A stretch of DNA of 64,000 nucleotides from Acidobacteriaceae bacterium (GTDB lineage Bacteria > Acidobacteriota > Terriglobia > Terriglobales > Acidobacteriaceae), in assembly GCA_025360645.1 (NCBI GenBank), contig JANYBT010000119.1:1-64000 (forward strand), read 5' to 3'. Shown one piece after another: positions 1-9,518 of this stretch; the first letter of the stretch is position 1, and every line of letters begins with the position of its first letter. The notes under the pieces were generated by a model. It saw nothing but the letters and a program-made list of their open reading frames with translations, did not search any database and was not told the origin of the DNA. The translations under genes were made by a program, and so were the position numbers.

Positions 1-255
1 CCGCAAATTTTCCTCGACATGAACAACTACACCGTCCCGATTCAAATACACGGCGTCGATCGTAAAACTCATTCCCAGGGTGTGCACTCCGCGGCAGGGG
101 ACAATCCACAGGCCCGCTTCGGAGGCGAGCGACTTGTGCCCGATGAGTCCCCGCAGCCGCGTCCACCAAGTGTTCGCCACCGTCACGCGTTTTGCGAGAC
201 ACTGCCCACGGGTCAAGTTCCATGCGCTTTGGGACGATAGAAGTTCTCTTTTCAT
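1..255 (-). CDS. DUF192 family protein (3' end cut by window edge)
   Basis: The first 85 codons of a minus-strand gene run from an ATG at 255 to the window edge without a stop. The translation contains the DUF192 core: RLRGLIGHKSL (about residues 33-43), then GLWIVPCRGVHTLGMSFTID (48-67) and a following AVYLNRDG strand. DUF192 proteins are small, mostly uncharacterised beta-rich proteins of about 110-150 residues, so about a third is missing. No signal peptide is obvious. The start was chosen because it is the nearest ATG upstream of the conserved NLTRG strand; the ribosome binding site is weak. In frame with nothing else nearby, it stands alone beside the Tad pilus genes. Confidence 0.8.
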   Translation of the reverse strand, partial: MKRELLSSQSAWNLTRGQCLAKRVTVANTWWTRLRGLIGHKSLASEAGLWIVPCRGVHTLGMSFTIDAVYLNRDGVVVHVEENLR

Positions 256-422
256 GCAAAGCTGAATGAGTAAAGAGTAAAGGGAAGAATTGGGGCAACG
301 GGGGATTTTAGCATCTTGACAACTGCGCGAAACTTCGGCAGGCTTCCTTAACATCAACAGTTGCCTTGCCGCTTGCAGGTTTGCCGTCTGCGGCCAATAG
401 ATTTTAAATGCCAAGGAGAGTT

Positions 423-2501
423 ATGCACCCACTGCAACGCCATGCGTGTATTCACGAGGTTCGTTCGTCCACAGCCCAACGGTTTTTGATTCTGGCCGGC
501 ACATTCTTGCTGCTGGGCACCAGCTTGATGGCGCAGGTGACGGTGGCGACCCAGCACAACGACAACTCCCGCACCGGGCAAAACACGGCTGAGACAATTC
601 TTACTCCGTCGAACGTCAATGTTTCCTTGTTTGGCAAGCTGTTCTCTCGTTCGCTGGACGGCTACGTTTACGCCCAGCCGCTGTACGTGCCCAACGTGGT
701 TCTGCCTGTACTGGGCACGCACAACGTGGTTTACGTTGCAACGGAGCACGACACGGTTTACGCGTGGGATGCCGATACGAACATCGGCAGCAACTCTGCC
801 CCACTGTGGAAGGTGAGTTTCATTAATCCCGCGCAGAAGATCACCACGGTTTCCAGTAGCACCATCGGCTGCGGGGATCTCGTCCCCGAAATTGGCATCA
901 CCAGCACTCCTGCGATTGACACCGCGACAGGTACTCTCTATGTGGTGGCGAAGACCAAAGAGAATGGCTCGTACTACCAGCGGCTGCACGCGCTCGACAT
1001 CACGACGGGGACGGAAAAGTTTGGGGGGCCAGTCATTATCTCGGCCTCGGTGCCGGGCACTGGGGATGGCTCCAGCAACGGGGTGGTCACTTTTGATCCC
1101 TTCCGCGAGGCGCAACGTCCAGGTTTACTGGTGCAGAACGGGACGGTGTACATCGGATGGGCCTCGCACTGCGATATCGGACCGTACCACGGATGGGTGA
1201 TGGGCTACGACTCGCAGAGCTTATCGCAACTTGGAGTGTGGAACTCCAGTCCGAATGGCGGACTCGCCGGGGTATGGATGGGTGGCGCCGGGCTTGCGGC
1301 TGACTCCAGCGCGAACCTGTTCGTCTCCACTGGGAATGGCACGTTCGATGCCAACACTAGCGGCGGGCTTGACTACGGAGACAGCATCGTAAAGCTGGCG
1401 TTGAGCGGCGGCCAGTTCACCGTGCCGGATTCTTTTACTCCATGGGATCAGAATTCTTTCAACAACACTGACGCGGACGTGGGCTCCGGCGGCGTTCTGC
1501 TGCTTCCCGATCAGCCCGCCGGTTCGCTTTATCCTCACCTGCTGGCAGAAATCGGCAAGACCAATGAGGTGTACCTGCTCAACCGCGACAACATGGGGAA
1601 ATTCAACGCAGCCGACAACAGCCAGATCGTACAAGACCTGAGCGGCGTGGTCGGCGGCCACTGGGGGATGCCAGCATTCTGGAACAACACCTTCTATTTT
1701 GGCGGTATATATGACAATCTGAAGGCCATCCCGTTCAACACCACTAGCGCTCAACTTGCTTCCGCGCCATCTTCTCAGTCCTCTACCTACTTTATGTTCC
1801 CTGGCCCCACGCCATCAATCTCCGCCAATGGCAACACGAACGGAATCGTGTGGGCCATCCAGACCGATGCCTATACCACGAGTGGGTCTTCCATCCTGCA
1901 CGCCTACGATGCCACCAACCTGACCAGTGAGCTTTACAAGAGCAACCAGAGTGCGAATGACAATCCCGGCGGCGCAGTAAAGTTTTCTGTGCCCACCATC
2001 GCCAACGGCAAGGTTTATGTTGGCGCGGTCAAAAAGCTGACGGTATATGGACTACTTCCGCCGAGTACCCAATATTCCGTGGCCATCGCACCGTCCAGCG
2101 TGACCGTGACTGCGGGCGCAACTGCCACTTACACGGTTACCATCGCGCCGCTAGCCGGACATACGTTTAACGGCACTGTGACCTTGAGCCTTTCCGGCCT
2201 GCCGACAGGGGCCGCCGCCATGTTTAACCCGGCGACGTTGACGGGGCCGGGCTCGTCCATTCTCACGGTGACGACTACGGGAACTATTTCGCAAGGCACG
2301 ACTACTTTCACGGTGACCGCGAAGACGTCCAACCCGACGGTAGTGCGGAAGGTCACGGCTAAACTTGTGGTGGGCGCGTTGAGAGCAATCAGCATCAACA
2401 AGGTGGGGAACGGAGTGGCGCTGAAGCCCACCCTCATTCGAACCTTGCAACATCGGTCTACCGGCCTGCGACTGGCACTAGCGTCCGAATCAGTTGGATG
2501 A
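423..2501 (+). CDS. Secreted PQQ-like beta-propeller protein with C-terminal Ig-like domain
   Basis: 692 residues. An N-terminal hydrophobic segment ending TSLMAQ is a signal peptide. The main body carries repeated propeller-blade motifs (VYVATEHDTVYAWDAD, TLYVVAK, VYIGWASH, VYVGAVKKLTVYGL) typical of PQQ-binding-like repeat proteins. From about residue 540 a Ser/Thr/Val-rich segment (SVTVTAGATATYTV) looks like a bacterial Ig-like domain. Such proteins are abundant and functionally uncharacterised in Acidobacteriota. The ATG at 423 is preferred over that at 408 because AGGAG lies four bases upstream. The last 35 residues or so do not look like Ig sequence and overlap the 3' end of convergent tadC by 44 bases, so the natural stop may have been lost. 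Enzymatic activity is unproven. Confidence 0.8.
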   Translation: MHPLQRHACIHEVRSSTAQRFLILAGTFLLLGTSLMAQVTVATQHNDNSRTGQNTAETILTPSNVNVSLFGKLFSRSLDGYVYAQPLYVPNVVLPVLGTHNVVYVATEHDTVYAWDADTNIGSNSAPLWKVSFINPAQKITTVSSSTIGCGDLVPEIGITSTPAIDTATGTLYVVAKTKENGSYYQRLHALDITTGTEKFGGPVIISASVPGTGDGSSNGVVTFDPFREAQRPGLLVQNGTVYIGWASHCDIGPYHGWVMGYDSQSLSQLGVWNSSPNGGLAGVWMGGAGLAADSSANLFVSTGNGTFDANTSGGLDYGDSIVKLALSGGQFTVPDSFTPWDQNSFNNTDADVGSGGVLLLPDQPAGSLYPHLLAEIGKTNEVYLLNRDNMGKFNAADNSQIVQDLSGVVGGHWGMPAFWNNTFYFGGIYDNLKAIPFNTTSAQLASAPSSQSSTYFMFPGPTPSISANGNTNGIVWAIQTDAYTTSGSSILHAYDATNLTSELYKSNQSANDNPGGAVKFSVPTIANGKVYVGAVKKLTVYGLLPPSTQYSVAIAPSSVTVTAGATATYTVTIAPLAGHTFNGTVTLSLSGLPTGAAAMFNPATLTGPGSSILTVTTTGTISQGTTTFTVTAKTSNPTVVRKVTAKLVVGALRAISINKVGNGVALKPTLIRTLQHRSTGLRLALASESVG

Positions 2502-3366
2502 CTGCGGGTCCGATGGTCACAAACATCACTGAGGGCAGCACGAAAATAGCCATGGGCACAATCATTTTGATGGCCGTCTTGGCGGCCATTTCCTCCGCCC
2601 TCTGCCGCCGCTCCGTCCGCAGCGAATCGGAGTGGGTGCGCAACGCCTGGCTGACACTGGTTCCGAAGCGGTCGGTTTGCACCAGCGTGGCAACGAGCGA
2701 ACGTACATCATCGACTCCAGTGCGTTGGGCGAGATTGCGTAATGCTTCCACGCGCGGCTTACCGGCGCGAATTTCCAGGTTGAAAAGGCGAAACTCATCG
2801 CTCAGGTCGGGATGCGCCGGCCCGAGTTCGTCGCCCACGCGGGTCATCGCCTGATCCAACGGCAATCCCGCTTCCACGCACACCACGGTCAAGTCGAGCG
2901 CATCCGGCAGGGCCAGAGTGATATTCAGTTGCCGGGCGCGGATCATTCGTTTCAGGAAAAAACGCGGGAGGATGAAACCGAATGCCGGCACCCCGATCAG
3001 CAGCCAAAGCGAGTCCATGCCGGTAAACGCCAGCACGCCGGTCAGCCCCGCGAGTGCGAACAGTACGCGGATTCCAAAGTAGATGGTGGGATAGCGGGGA
3101 TCACGCAGTCCCGCTTGAATCAACCACGAGCGGGTACGCGATACCTCCGCGGGCGACAGAGGGAGAGCCCGGCTGAACGGATCGAGGGCCTGTTCCAGGC
3201 GTTCTTTCACCGGAAGCATGGGACGGGATGCGGCGCTGCGCCCGGACAATTCCTGCAGACGCGAACCCAACATGGAGGTCGGCGCTACGGCTGCCGCAGC
3301 AAACGAAAATGCCGCAACGGCGACGGTCACGAAGATCACGAGACTGAGCGCGAGCAGAAGCGTCAT
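2458..3366 (-). CDS. tadC: Tad pilus inner-membrane platform protein TadC
   Basis: 302 residues, last gene of the visible Tad operon. The N-terminal hydrophobic segment, a central pair of membrane segments (about 95-130), a cytoplasmic helical domain with DLTVVCVEAGLPLDQAM and LVQTDRFGTSVSQALR, and a C-terminal membrane segment match the T2SSF/TadC family. With TadB it should form the inner-membrane platform on which the TadA ATPase acts during Flp pilus assembly. Its start overlaps the tadB stop in an ATGA (3363-3366), which suggests translational coupling. The 3' end overlaps the convergent propeller gene by 44 bases. Confidence 0.9.
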   Translation of the reverse strand: MTLLLALSLVIFVTVAVAAFSFAAAAVAPTSMLGSRLQELSGRSAASRPMLPVKERLEQALDPFSRALPLSPAEVSRTRSWLIQAGLRDPRYPTIYFGIRVLFALAGLTGVLAFTGMDSLWLLIGVPAFGFILPRFFLKRMIRARQLNITLALPDALDLTVVCVEAGLPLDQAMTRVGDELGPAHPDLSDEFRLFNLEIRAGKPRVEALRNLAQRTGVDDVRSLVATLVQTDRFGTSVSQALRTHSDSLRTERRQRAEEMAAKTAIKMIVPMAIFVLPSVMFVTIGPAVIQLIRTLVPVAGR

Positions 3367-4331
3367 ACTTGGATCCGAGTGATCTTGCGAATCACAAAAT
3401 AGCCAATGGTCTGCAGCGTAATACCGATCACGATCAGGGTGTGACCAATGGGGTCAGTAAACAATGGGCGGATGAAACTCGGATTGAATACCAACATGCT
3501 GACCACCACGACGGGGGGAAGCCCCATGAGAAGCGCCATCGTCATGCGCCCTTGGGCGGTGTAGACTCTGACCTGCCGTTGGATCTTGAAGCGCTCGCGG
3601 ATCAAGTAGGACAAATTGTCCAGGATCTCCGCAAAGTTGCCGCCGGTTTCGCGTTGCAGCATGACAGCGGTGACGAAGAACTTCACGTCCACCAGCGGAA
3701 CGCGGTCTGCGAGATTCAGTAGGGCCTCCCGCACTGGAAGGCCAAATTTCTGCTCTTCATAGAGCTTGCGGAATTCGCTGGCCACCGGTTCGGCCACTTC
3801 GGTGGCGATCAGTTCCAGTGCGGTGGTGAAGGCATGGCCGGCGCGCACTGCCCGAGCCAGAGTGTCTATGGCTTCGGGAAAGCGTTCCTCAAAGAGTTGA
3901 AACCTCTTGGCCCGTCGTTGGGTCGCATATACATGCGGCAAGAAGAAGCCCACGACACCGCCCGACAGAGAGAAGACCAGGGGCTGGTTGAACAACAGGA
4001 TGAGGATTGCCACCAGGATGCAGCTGGCCACCGATAGCAGAAGAAAATTCCCCGCGCGGGTCTGGAGGCCGCCCTGTTCCAGCATTTTCTGCAGCTGGGA
4101 GACTCGGTCGGAGCGTCGCAGCAGGGTGTCGAATGCGGGGATGCGACTCAGCATCTGATCGCGCAGAAAGGCGAGATCTTGAATCGGCGGGAGGCCACCG
4201 CTGTCTTTGGCATTGGCAATACGCTCCCGAATCAGGCGCGCTTGCGCATGGCTTTGGTCCAGCACTTGGGCGGCAACAAACACCCCCAACACCACTGCCG
4301 CAAAGGTTAGAATTGCGATCAACTCGGGCAT
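3363..4331 (-). CDS. tadB: Tad pilus inner-membrane platform protein TadB
   Basis: 322 residues from the ATG at 4331, which lies two bases after the tadA stop and follows AAGG; a longer reading from 4379 would overlap tadA by 46 bases. An N-terminal membrane anchor (PELIAILTFAAVVLGVFVAA) is followed by a coiled linker, two membrane segments around residues 95-130, and a T2SSF domain with DTLARAVRAGHAFTTALEL and AVMLQRETGGNFAEILDNL. A C-terminal membrane segment follows. It should partner TadC in the pilus assembly platform. Gene order tadA-tadB-tadC is the usual one. Confidence 0.92.
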   Translation of the reverse strand: MPELIAILTFAAVVLGVFVAAQVLDQSHAQARLIRERIANAKDSGGLPPIQDLAFLRDQMLSRIPAFDTLLRRSDRVSQLQKMLEQGGLQTRAGNFLLLSVASCILVAILILLFNQPLVFSLSGGVVGFFLPHVYATQRRAKRFQLFEERFPEAIDTLARAVRAGHAFTTALELIATEVAEPVASEFRKLYEEQKFGLPVREALLNLADRVPLVDVKFFVTAVMLQRETGGNFAEILDNLSYLIRERFKIQRQVRVYTAQGRMTMALLMGLPPVVVVSMLVFNPSFIRPLFTDPIGHTLIVIGITLQTIGYFVIRKITRIQV

Positions 4332-4333
4332 CC

Positions 4334-5629
4334 TTAAATCTCCATCGACGATTCGAAAATGCCTGGACGGAGTCGGCATCCGGCCGTCGCCAGACGGTCG
4401 GCAAAGCGCGGTTGCACTCCGCTGGCGCGAAATACTCCGCGAACCTTGCCGCTCTCGTCGATCCCTTTGCGCTCGAACAGAAAAATATCCTGCATGGCGA
4501 GCGCGTCATTTTCGAGGCCGGTGATTTCCGAAATCGCAATCACTCGCCGCGAGCCATCCGAAAGCCGCGCAATCTGCACCACGGCATGAATAGCCGAGGC
4601 CACCTGCTGCCGCACCGCGCGGTCCGGGATGTTCAAGTTGGCCATGGATACCATGTTCTCGATGCGGGCCAGCGCGTCCCTCTGCGAGTTGGCGTGTACG
4701 GTGGTCAGAGAGCCCTCATGGCCCGTGTTCATGGCCTGCAACATGTCGAAGGCTTCTTCGCCGCGGACCTCACCCACCACAATCCGGTCGGGGCGCATAC
4801 GCAGACTGTTGATGACCAATTGCCGCTGCCGCACCGCGCCCTTGCCTTCGATGTTGGGGGCGCGCGTTTCCAGGCGCACCACATGCTCCTGCTTCAGTTG
4901 CAACTCGGCCGCGTCTTCAATGGTGACAATGCGCTCGGAATTTGGAATGTATCCGGAGAGCACATTCAATAACGTGGTCTTGCCGGCGCCGGTGCCTCCG
5001 GAAATCAGAAGGTTCAACCGCCCTTGGACCATGGCGGAGAGCAATTCCAGCATGGGTTCGGTCAGCGTCTTGTTGTCCAGCATGTTGCGTGCGGTGACCG
5101 GATCGCGGCCAAAACGTCGAATCGAGAGACACGGTCCATCAATGGCCAGAGGCGGGATAATCGCGTTCACCCGCGAGCCATCCGCCAGCCGCGCATCTAC
5201 CATTGGGGAAGACTCGTCCACTCGGCGCCCCACCCGCGAGACGATACGGTCAATAATCTGCATCAGGTGGGAATTGTCTTTAAACGTCAGACCAGTGCGC
5301 TCCAGCTTTCCTCCGCGCTCGATGTACACGCGGTCGAAGCGGTTGACCAGAATGTCAGAAATCCCCTGGTCTTTCAGTAGCGGCTCCAGCGGCCCTAGCC
5401 CAAAGATCTCATCGAGAATTTCTCGCGCCAACCGTTCCCGTTCGGCGAAGCTGAGAGGCACGGCCTCCGCGTTTACCAAATTGCGGATGATGACCAACAC
5501 TTCGTCGCGCGCGGTATCGCCAGGGGCCCGGCCCAGCTTCTCCAGGTCAAGCCGATCGAGAATCTTGCGGTGCAAATCCGCCTTGACCTGTTGGTATTCG
5601 GTGCGCTCGTAAGTAGGAAGATTAGGCAT
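4334..5629 (-). CDS. tadA: Tad pilus assembly ATPase TadA/CpaF
   Basis: 431 residues, the usual length for CpaF-type secretion ATPases. The N-terminal domain carries [11 protein letters not shown] and ISDILVN. The Walker A motif GGTGAGKT is at 211-218, the Walker B-like segment [10 protein letters not shown] at 281-290 and the His-box TVHAN at about 310-314. It is the cytoplasmic hexameric ATPase that should power Flp pilus polymerisation through TadB and TadC. It starts nine bases after the tadZ stop, so it is read in the same operon. Confidence 0.95.
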   Translation of the reverse strand: MPNLPTYERTEYQQVKADLHRKILDRLDLEKLGRAPGDTARDEVLVIIRNLVNAEAVPLSFAERERLAREILDEIFGLGPLEPLLKDQGISDILVNRFDRVYIERGGKLERTGLTFKDNSHLMQIIDRIVSRVGRRVDESSPMVDARLADGSRVNAIIPPLAIDGPCLSIRRFGRDPVTARNMLDNKTLTEPMLELLSAMVQGRLNLLISGGTGAGKTTLLNVLSGYIPNSERIVTIEDAAELQLKQEHVVRLETRAPNIEGKGAVRQRQLVINSLRMRPDRIVVGEVRGEEAFDMLQAMNTGHEGSLTTVHANSQRDALARIENMVSMANLNIPDRAVRQQVASAIHAVVQIARLSDGSRRVIAISEITGLENDALAMQDIFLFERKGIDESGKVRGVFRASGVQPRFADRLATAGCRLRPGIFESSMEI

Positions 5630-5637
5630 GCTTTACC

Positions 5638-6813
5638 TTAGGTGGTACGGAAAAGAGACCATGCTGGCCGCGGATTGACATCGTCATTGGCGGTCAGGGT
5701 CGCGACCATCTGCGTGAAGGCGCGCGCCAGGTCGCTGTGATTGCTCTGGATCATCGGCGTGCCCCGGTCAATCGCGGTGGACGCGGCCACATAGTTGTTG
5801 GGAATGTGGCCCAACAGCTTGGCCCCCGCCGCCGTTTCCGCATCGGCGTCGCTGAAGCCGGGAATTTTCCGGTACCGGTTCAGCAGCAGGCGGAACCGTT
5901 CCCGCGCGCCGCTCTCTCCCAGATATTGCACTACTCGCGAGGCGCTCCACAGCGCCGCCACATCGGTGGTCGCCACCAAGATCACCACTTCGGAAAGGTT
6001 GCACACCAGTCGTGCGATCCCATCCAGGCGCGACGATGCGTCCACGACCACATACTTGTAGTGGCTGACCATGGTATCGAACAATCGCGCAAATTCTGCG
6101 GCGGTAAGGTCGGCGGCAGCCGCCGGAGTTGACGCACCCGCCAGCAGGTGTAACCCGCTTTCATGCCGGGTCACGTAGCTTTCCAGCAAGGAGGTGTCGA
6201 GGCGATGCAGGTTAGTGACGGCGTCGGTCACCGTGAATTGCGGCTTCAACTTCAAATGCAACGCTGCATGACCCAGCGGGGCCAGGTCGGCCAGAGCCGT
6301 ATTCCCGTGCGAGGATTGCAGCGCCAACGCCAGATTCACGGCAATGGTGGTTGCGCCGCATCCGCCTTTTGCGTTGACGACGGTGAATACACGTCCGCGC
6401 GTTTCTTCACGCCGGATCTTGCGTTGCGCTGAGGCCAGCCTCACGAACGCTTCCAGCAAATCAGAAGTCGTGGTCGGGCGCTCCAGATACTCCCGCGCCC
6501 CGGCTCGCATCGCGGTCACAATCACGTGGGGTTGGGTCAAGCCTCCGATGGCAAACAGCGCCGCCTGGGGCAGTTCCTGATGCAGCAACTCCAGCGCCTG
6601 CAAAGCGGCCGCACTGTTGTCGCCCGGAATGTCCACCAGAATCACTTCCGCCGCCGTGCCGCGCAATTTGGCTATGGTTGCGTCTGCCGGCGTCATGGGT
6701 AGATTCTGTGTGCTCAATACAGCGTGGGCTACACTCGTGCCGTCCACCAGTACTTGAAGCACAGCGCGCTGTTCGGGGTCAGCCGCCACAATAGCCACAG
6801 AGAGTTCCGGCAT
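5638..6813 (-). CDS. tadZ: Pilus localisation ATPase TadZ/CpaE
   Basis: 391 residues. The first 130 residues or so look like a receiver-type fold (VAIVAADPEQRAVLQVLV, EVILVDIPGD, MRAGAREYLERP). A ParA/MinD-like ATPase follows with a deviant Walker A KGGCGATT at 149-156, then YKYVVVDASSRLDG and VVILVATTDVAALWSA. In this family the protein places the Tad machinery in the cell, often at a pole. It lies between the secretin gene and tadA, as expected. Confidence 0.9.
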   Translation of the reverse strand: MPELSVAIVAADPEQRAVLQVLVDGTSVAHAVLSTQNLPMTPADATIAKLRGTAAEVILVDIPGDNSAAALQALELLHQELPQAALFAIGGLTQPHVIVTAMRAGAREYLERPTTTSDLLEAFVRLASAQRKIRREETRGRVFTVVNAKGGCGATTIAVNLALALQSSHGNTALADLAPLGHAALHLKLKPQFTVTDAVTNLHRLDTSLLESYVTRHESGLHLLAGASTPAAAADLTAAEFARLFDTMVSHYKYVVVDASSRLDGIARLVCNLSEVVILVATTDVAALWSASRVVQYLGESGARERFRLLLNRYRKIPGFSDADAETAAGAKLLGHIPNNYVAASTAIDRGTPMIQSNHSDLARAFTQMVATLTANDDVNPRPAWSLFRTT

Positions 6814-6856
6814 GGTTACCGCGCCTCACGAAAGAAGAGTGCGTTGAGTTGGCCGT

Positions 6857-8263
6857 TCATTTCGCACCTTCAGGTTTAGCGCGGTTGGCAGGGGGCTCGG
6901 TCCCGGGCTTCTTGCCGTCGAACTTCTCCCGATCGAGGAAGGGCACTGGGTTTATGGGCCCCGGCGGGGGCTGCCCCGTGGCAGAAACGCGGTGTGCCGT
7001 GCATAAAACCATCAGCTCCGAATTGTTCTTCTGATAGCTGGTGCTCCGGAACAGTTGGCCCAAGATCGGAATATCTCCCAAGCCGGGCACCTTGTTGACG
7101 ATGTTTGTGACCCGGTTGTCCATCAACCCAGCGATGACAAAACTTTGTCCATCTTGCAGCTCAAACTCCGTCTCAGCCCGCCGCGTGCTCAACGCCGGAA
7201 TGGTGGTTCCACTCACGCTGAGCGCGTTGGCAAAGTCCAGATTACTGACTTCGGGAATTACGCGCAGGTGAATATTGCCATTGGGCATGATGTTGGGAGT
7301 GAATTTCAGCTTCACCCCAAATTCGCGAAATTGAATCGTAACCGCGCTAATGCCTTGCGCCGGCTGCACCACCGGAAAAGGAAACTCGCCGCCTGCCACA
7401 AAACTTGCTTCTTTTCCATTGGTCGCGACCAGGTTCGGCTCGGCGAGAATCTGCAGGAGGTTCTTGGACTGCAGCGCCTTGATGACTGCCCCCAAATGAA
7501 TGTCTGGACGGAAGAAAAAAAGATTCAGCGCGTCGCTCACAGTCGCGGTGACGGCGGTTGGCGGCGGGTTGGCCGCCCTCGGAAACTGGTCTCCAATGGA
7601 CCCCAGCTTCACTCCTCCAAACTGTCCAGTGGTGGCGGAGCCCAGGGTATTTCCCGCTCCGGTCGAGAACACGTTGAAGCCCAGCTCAGACAATGCGCTG
7701 CGATCCACTTCCGCGAACTTCACTTCCAACATTACCTCTTGTGAAGTGTCCGCGCCGAAAGTCATCGCGTTGATGATGTTCTTGGAATATTCTCCGGCGA
7801 CCAGATCGGCTCGTTTCGAGACGTCTTCTGACGATACCCGCCCAGACAGCACCAACGCGGAACGAGATCCGCTCACCGAGATGTGCTCGTCCGGGAAAAT
7901 CCGGATCATTTCAGCAGCCGCCCCGCTTACGTCCACATCGACGCTCAGGTCGTAGCTGGTTGAGCGTTCGTTCTCGTCCCATACCAGCAGTGAGATTTCT
8001 CCGGGTCCGCGTCCGCGAATCAATACCTGGTTGGGCGTAATCACCAACGCGTCCGCCACCGCCGGGTCGGTCACCGACACCCGCTTCATTCGCGTCGGAG
8101 TGTTGAGCAGCAGCGACTTGTTGACCATCACGTGCAACGGCCCTCCGGAGACCGCTTCCATCGAGGACACCGCCACTGGATTCTGGGCCAGAGCATGAAG
8201 TCCCCACCCCGCCAAACCTACCGCAAGCACGGCCGTGATCCACCATCGTTTGTCCGATCTCAT
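6857..8263 (-). CDS. cpaC: Tad pilus outer-membrane secretin CpaC/RcpA
   Basis: 468 residues with a signal peptide (1-27, ending LHALAQ). The N-terminal periplasmic domain contains KRVSVTDPAVADALVITPNQ and GRGPGEISLLVWDE, and the secretin core lies at about 290-430 with LAEPNLVATNGKEASFVAGG, FVIAGLMDN and VPGLGDIPILGQLFRS. It should form the outer-membrane channel for the Flp pilus. The tail is Pro/Lys-rich. Its ATG overlaps the cpaB stop by one base (TAATG), which suggests coupled translation. Confidence 0.93.
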   Translation of the reverse strand: MRSDKRWWITAVLAVGLAGWGLHALAQNPVAVSSMEAVSGGPLHVMVNKSLLLNTPTRMKRVSVTDPAVADALVITPNQVLIRGRGPGEISLLVWDENERSTSYDLSVDVDVSGAAAEMIRIFPDEHISVSGSRSALVLSGRVSSEDVSKRADLVAGEYSKNIINAMTFGADTSQEVMLEVKFAEVDRSALSELGFNVFSTGAGNTLGSATTGQFGGVKLGSIGDQFPRAANPPPTAVTATVSDALNLFFFRPDIHLGAVIKALQSKNLLQILAEPNLVATNGKEASFVAGGEFPFPVVQPAQGISAVTIQFREFGVKLKFTPNIMPNGNIHLRVIPEVSNLDFANALSVSGTTIPALSTRRAETEFELQDGQSFVIAGLMDNRVTNIVNKVPGLGDIPILGQLFRSTSYQKNNSELMVLCTAHRVSATGQPPPGPINPVPFLDREKFDGKKPGTEPPANRAKPEGAK

Positions 8264-9117
8264 TACTGGGCCTTGTCTCCGCTACCGGCGTCGGGGAAGT
8301 TGGTGACTTCCACCTTGTCCCCGCGAATAGTTTCCACTTTATAGGGCGTTGCCGCAGCTGGCTTTGCAGAGGCCTGCGCACGGGTCCTATTCATTTTCGG
8401 CGCCGGCGCTGAGCCGTTCTGGTACAACGCGTTCTCGAGCGCCGGAGCCAACGCTTGCTGGCTGGTATCCAGCGGATTTCGCAAAACCAGCTGAATGCGG
8501 CCTTCCGAGCTGGCCAAGGTCAACCGTTGCGCATCCTCGGGGGATACCAGCAGCGTGATGACAGCCGCCATCTGCGAGTCTCCCGCGCCATTGCGATCCA
8601 TGCGCTGGCCAGTTGCGATTACTGCTGCATTCGAAAGCACCGTGGTCGTCTGTTTCTCCTGGCTGCCCGCCGGGTTTCCGGTAAGCAGCACATCCACCCG
8701 CGAACCAGGAGTCACAAATCCCGCGACCGACACCACTTCATTCACGCGCACAGAAACCGCTCTCATGCCGGTTGGAATCAAGGAGGGGAGTCCGGATCCG
8801 GCCTTCTCCGCGGCCAGCCGTCCGGGGAGGATGACCTCATTCTGTTCCACTGGCAAGATCAACCCGCGGCCGGCAATTTGCGATGCTCCTTTGAAATAGC
8901 CCGTCGGCAAGTTTGCAGCAGGCATGCGGACCACGCGCAGGTTGCGATCTTCCAGCTTGGTCCCGACTTGCAACGGCATGGCTGCCACTACCACGTCGGT
9001 TTCGCCCTGGTTGGTGACGCCGACCCTCGCCTGCAACGTTCGATACACGGCATAGCTCACAAACAAGCCCAGCAAGACCGCCACACTGCCGATCATCAAT
9101 AGCCGCGAACGGTTCAT
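8263..9117 (-). CDS. cpaB: Flp pilus assembly protein CpaB/RcpC
   Basis: 284 residues. A single N-terminal membrane segment (MIGSVAVLLGLFVSYAVY) is followed by a SAF domain (about 45-110: VVVAAMPLQVGTKLEDRNLR, NEVILPGRLA) and the CpaB/RcpC region with MRAVSVRVNEVVSVAGFVTP and SRVDVLLTG. The C-terminal tail is low complexity. The protein is thought to sit in the periplasm and help stabilise the secretin. It follows the pilin gene by 23 bases. Confidence 0.9.
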   Translation of the reverse strand: MNRSRLLMIGSVAVLLGLFVSYAVYRTLQARVGVTNQGETDVVVAAMPLQVGTKLEDRNLRVVRMPAANLPTGYFKGASQIAGRGLILPVEQNEVILPGRLAAEKAGSGLPSLIPTGMRAVSVRVNEVVSVAGFVTPGSRVDVLLTGNPAGSQEKQTTTVLSNAAVIATGQRMDRNGAGDSQMAAVITLLVSPEDAQRLTLASSEGRIQLVLRNPLDTSQQALAPALENALYQNGSAPAPKMNRTRAQASAKPAAATPYKVETIRGDKVEVTNFPDAGSGDKAQ

Positions 9118-9140
9118 CTCTGCTCCAGACTAAACCAACT

Positions 9141-9305
9141 CTACTGCAGCGAACTCGCCACCGATGAAAATACCGTATTCGTGTTTGACCCAATGAGCCG
9201 GATCGTGCCCACCACAATGACCAGGATCACTGCGAGCATTACGGCATATTCCGCAATGTCCTGCCCGTCTTCGTCTCGCCACAACCTATGCAATCGCAAT
9301 TTCAT
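9141..9305 (-). CDS. flp: Flp/Fap-type pilin subunit
   Basis: A short gene of 54 codons directly upstream of cpaB. The protein begins MKLRLHRLWRDEDGQDIAEY and continues with a hydrophobic helix (AVMLAVILVIVVGTIRLIG) and a Ser/Asn-rich end. The G followed closely by E and Y before a hydrophobic stretch is the prepilin signature of Flp pilins: cleavage is expected after the Gly at residue 14, leaving a mature subunit of about 40 residues. The prepilin peptidase (CpaA/TadV) that would do this is not in the window. The gene is easy to miss because of its length. Confidence 0.9.
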   Translation of the reverse strand: MKLRLHRLWRDEDGQDIAEYAVMLAVILVIVVGTIRLIGSNTNTVFSSVASSLQ

Positions 9306-9425
9306 CCCCGTCCCCCTTCTCCGGCCAACCCGCTGAGCAGGAAGGCTTCCGCGCCCGCTGAGCCTATCACAACCGCAATGGCTCGCCGCGGTGGGCTGGA
9401 AGCCATCGGATTGTTGCTTCGACCT

Positions 9426-9454
9426 ATCATCGGCGGTAGCGCCGGTGTTTTCAA
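9426..9454 (-). promoter_or_regulatory. Candidate sigma-70-type promoter of the Tad operon
   Basis: On the minus strand TTGAAA (9454-9449) and GATGAT (9431-9426) are 17 bases apart, about 120 bases upstream of the pilin ATG. The -35 matches five of six consensus bases and the -10 four of six. Position and spacing fit; the weak -10 keeps confidence low. Confidence 0.35.
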
Positions 9455-9518
9455 GTAAAATACGCGTTCTCTGCTGGGCCGCTCCGCGTAGAATCCTCTT
9501 TTCACCGGCTCGCCATCA

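Noticed and set aside
316-321. TTGACA as -35 box of the PQQ-like gene
   Set aside because: No acceptable -10 lies 16-18 bases downstream; the nearest AT-rich stretch is too far.
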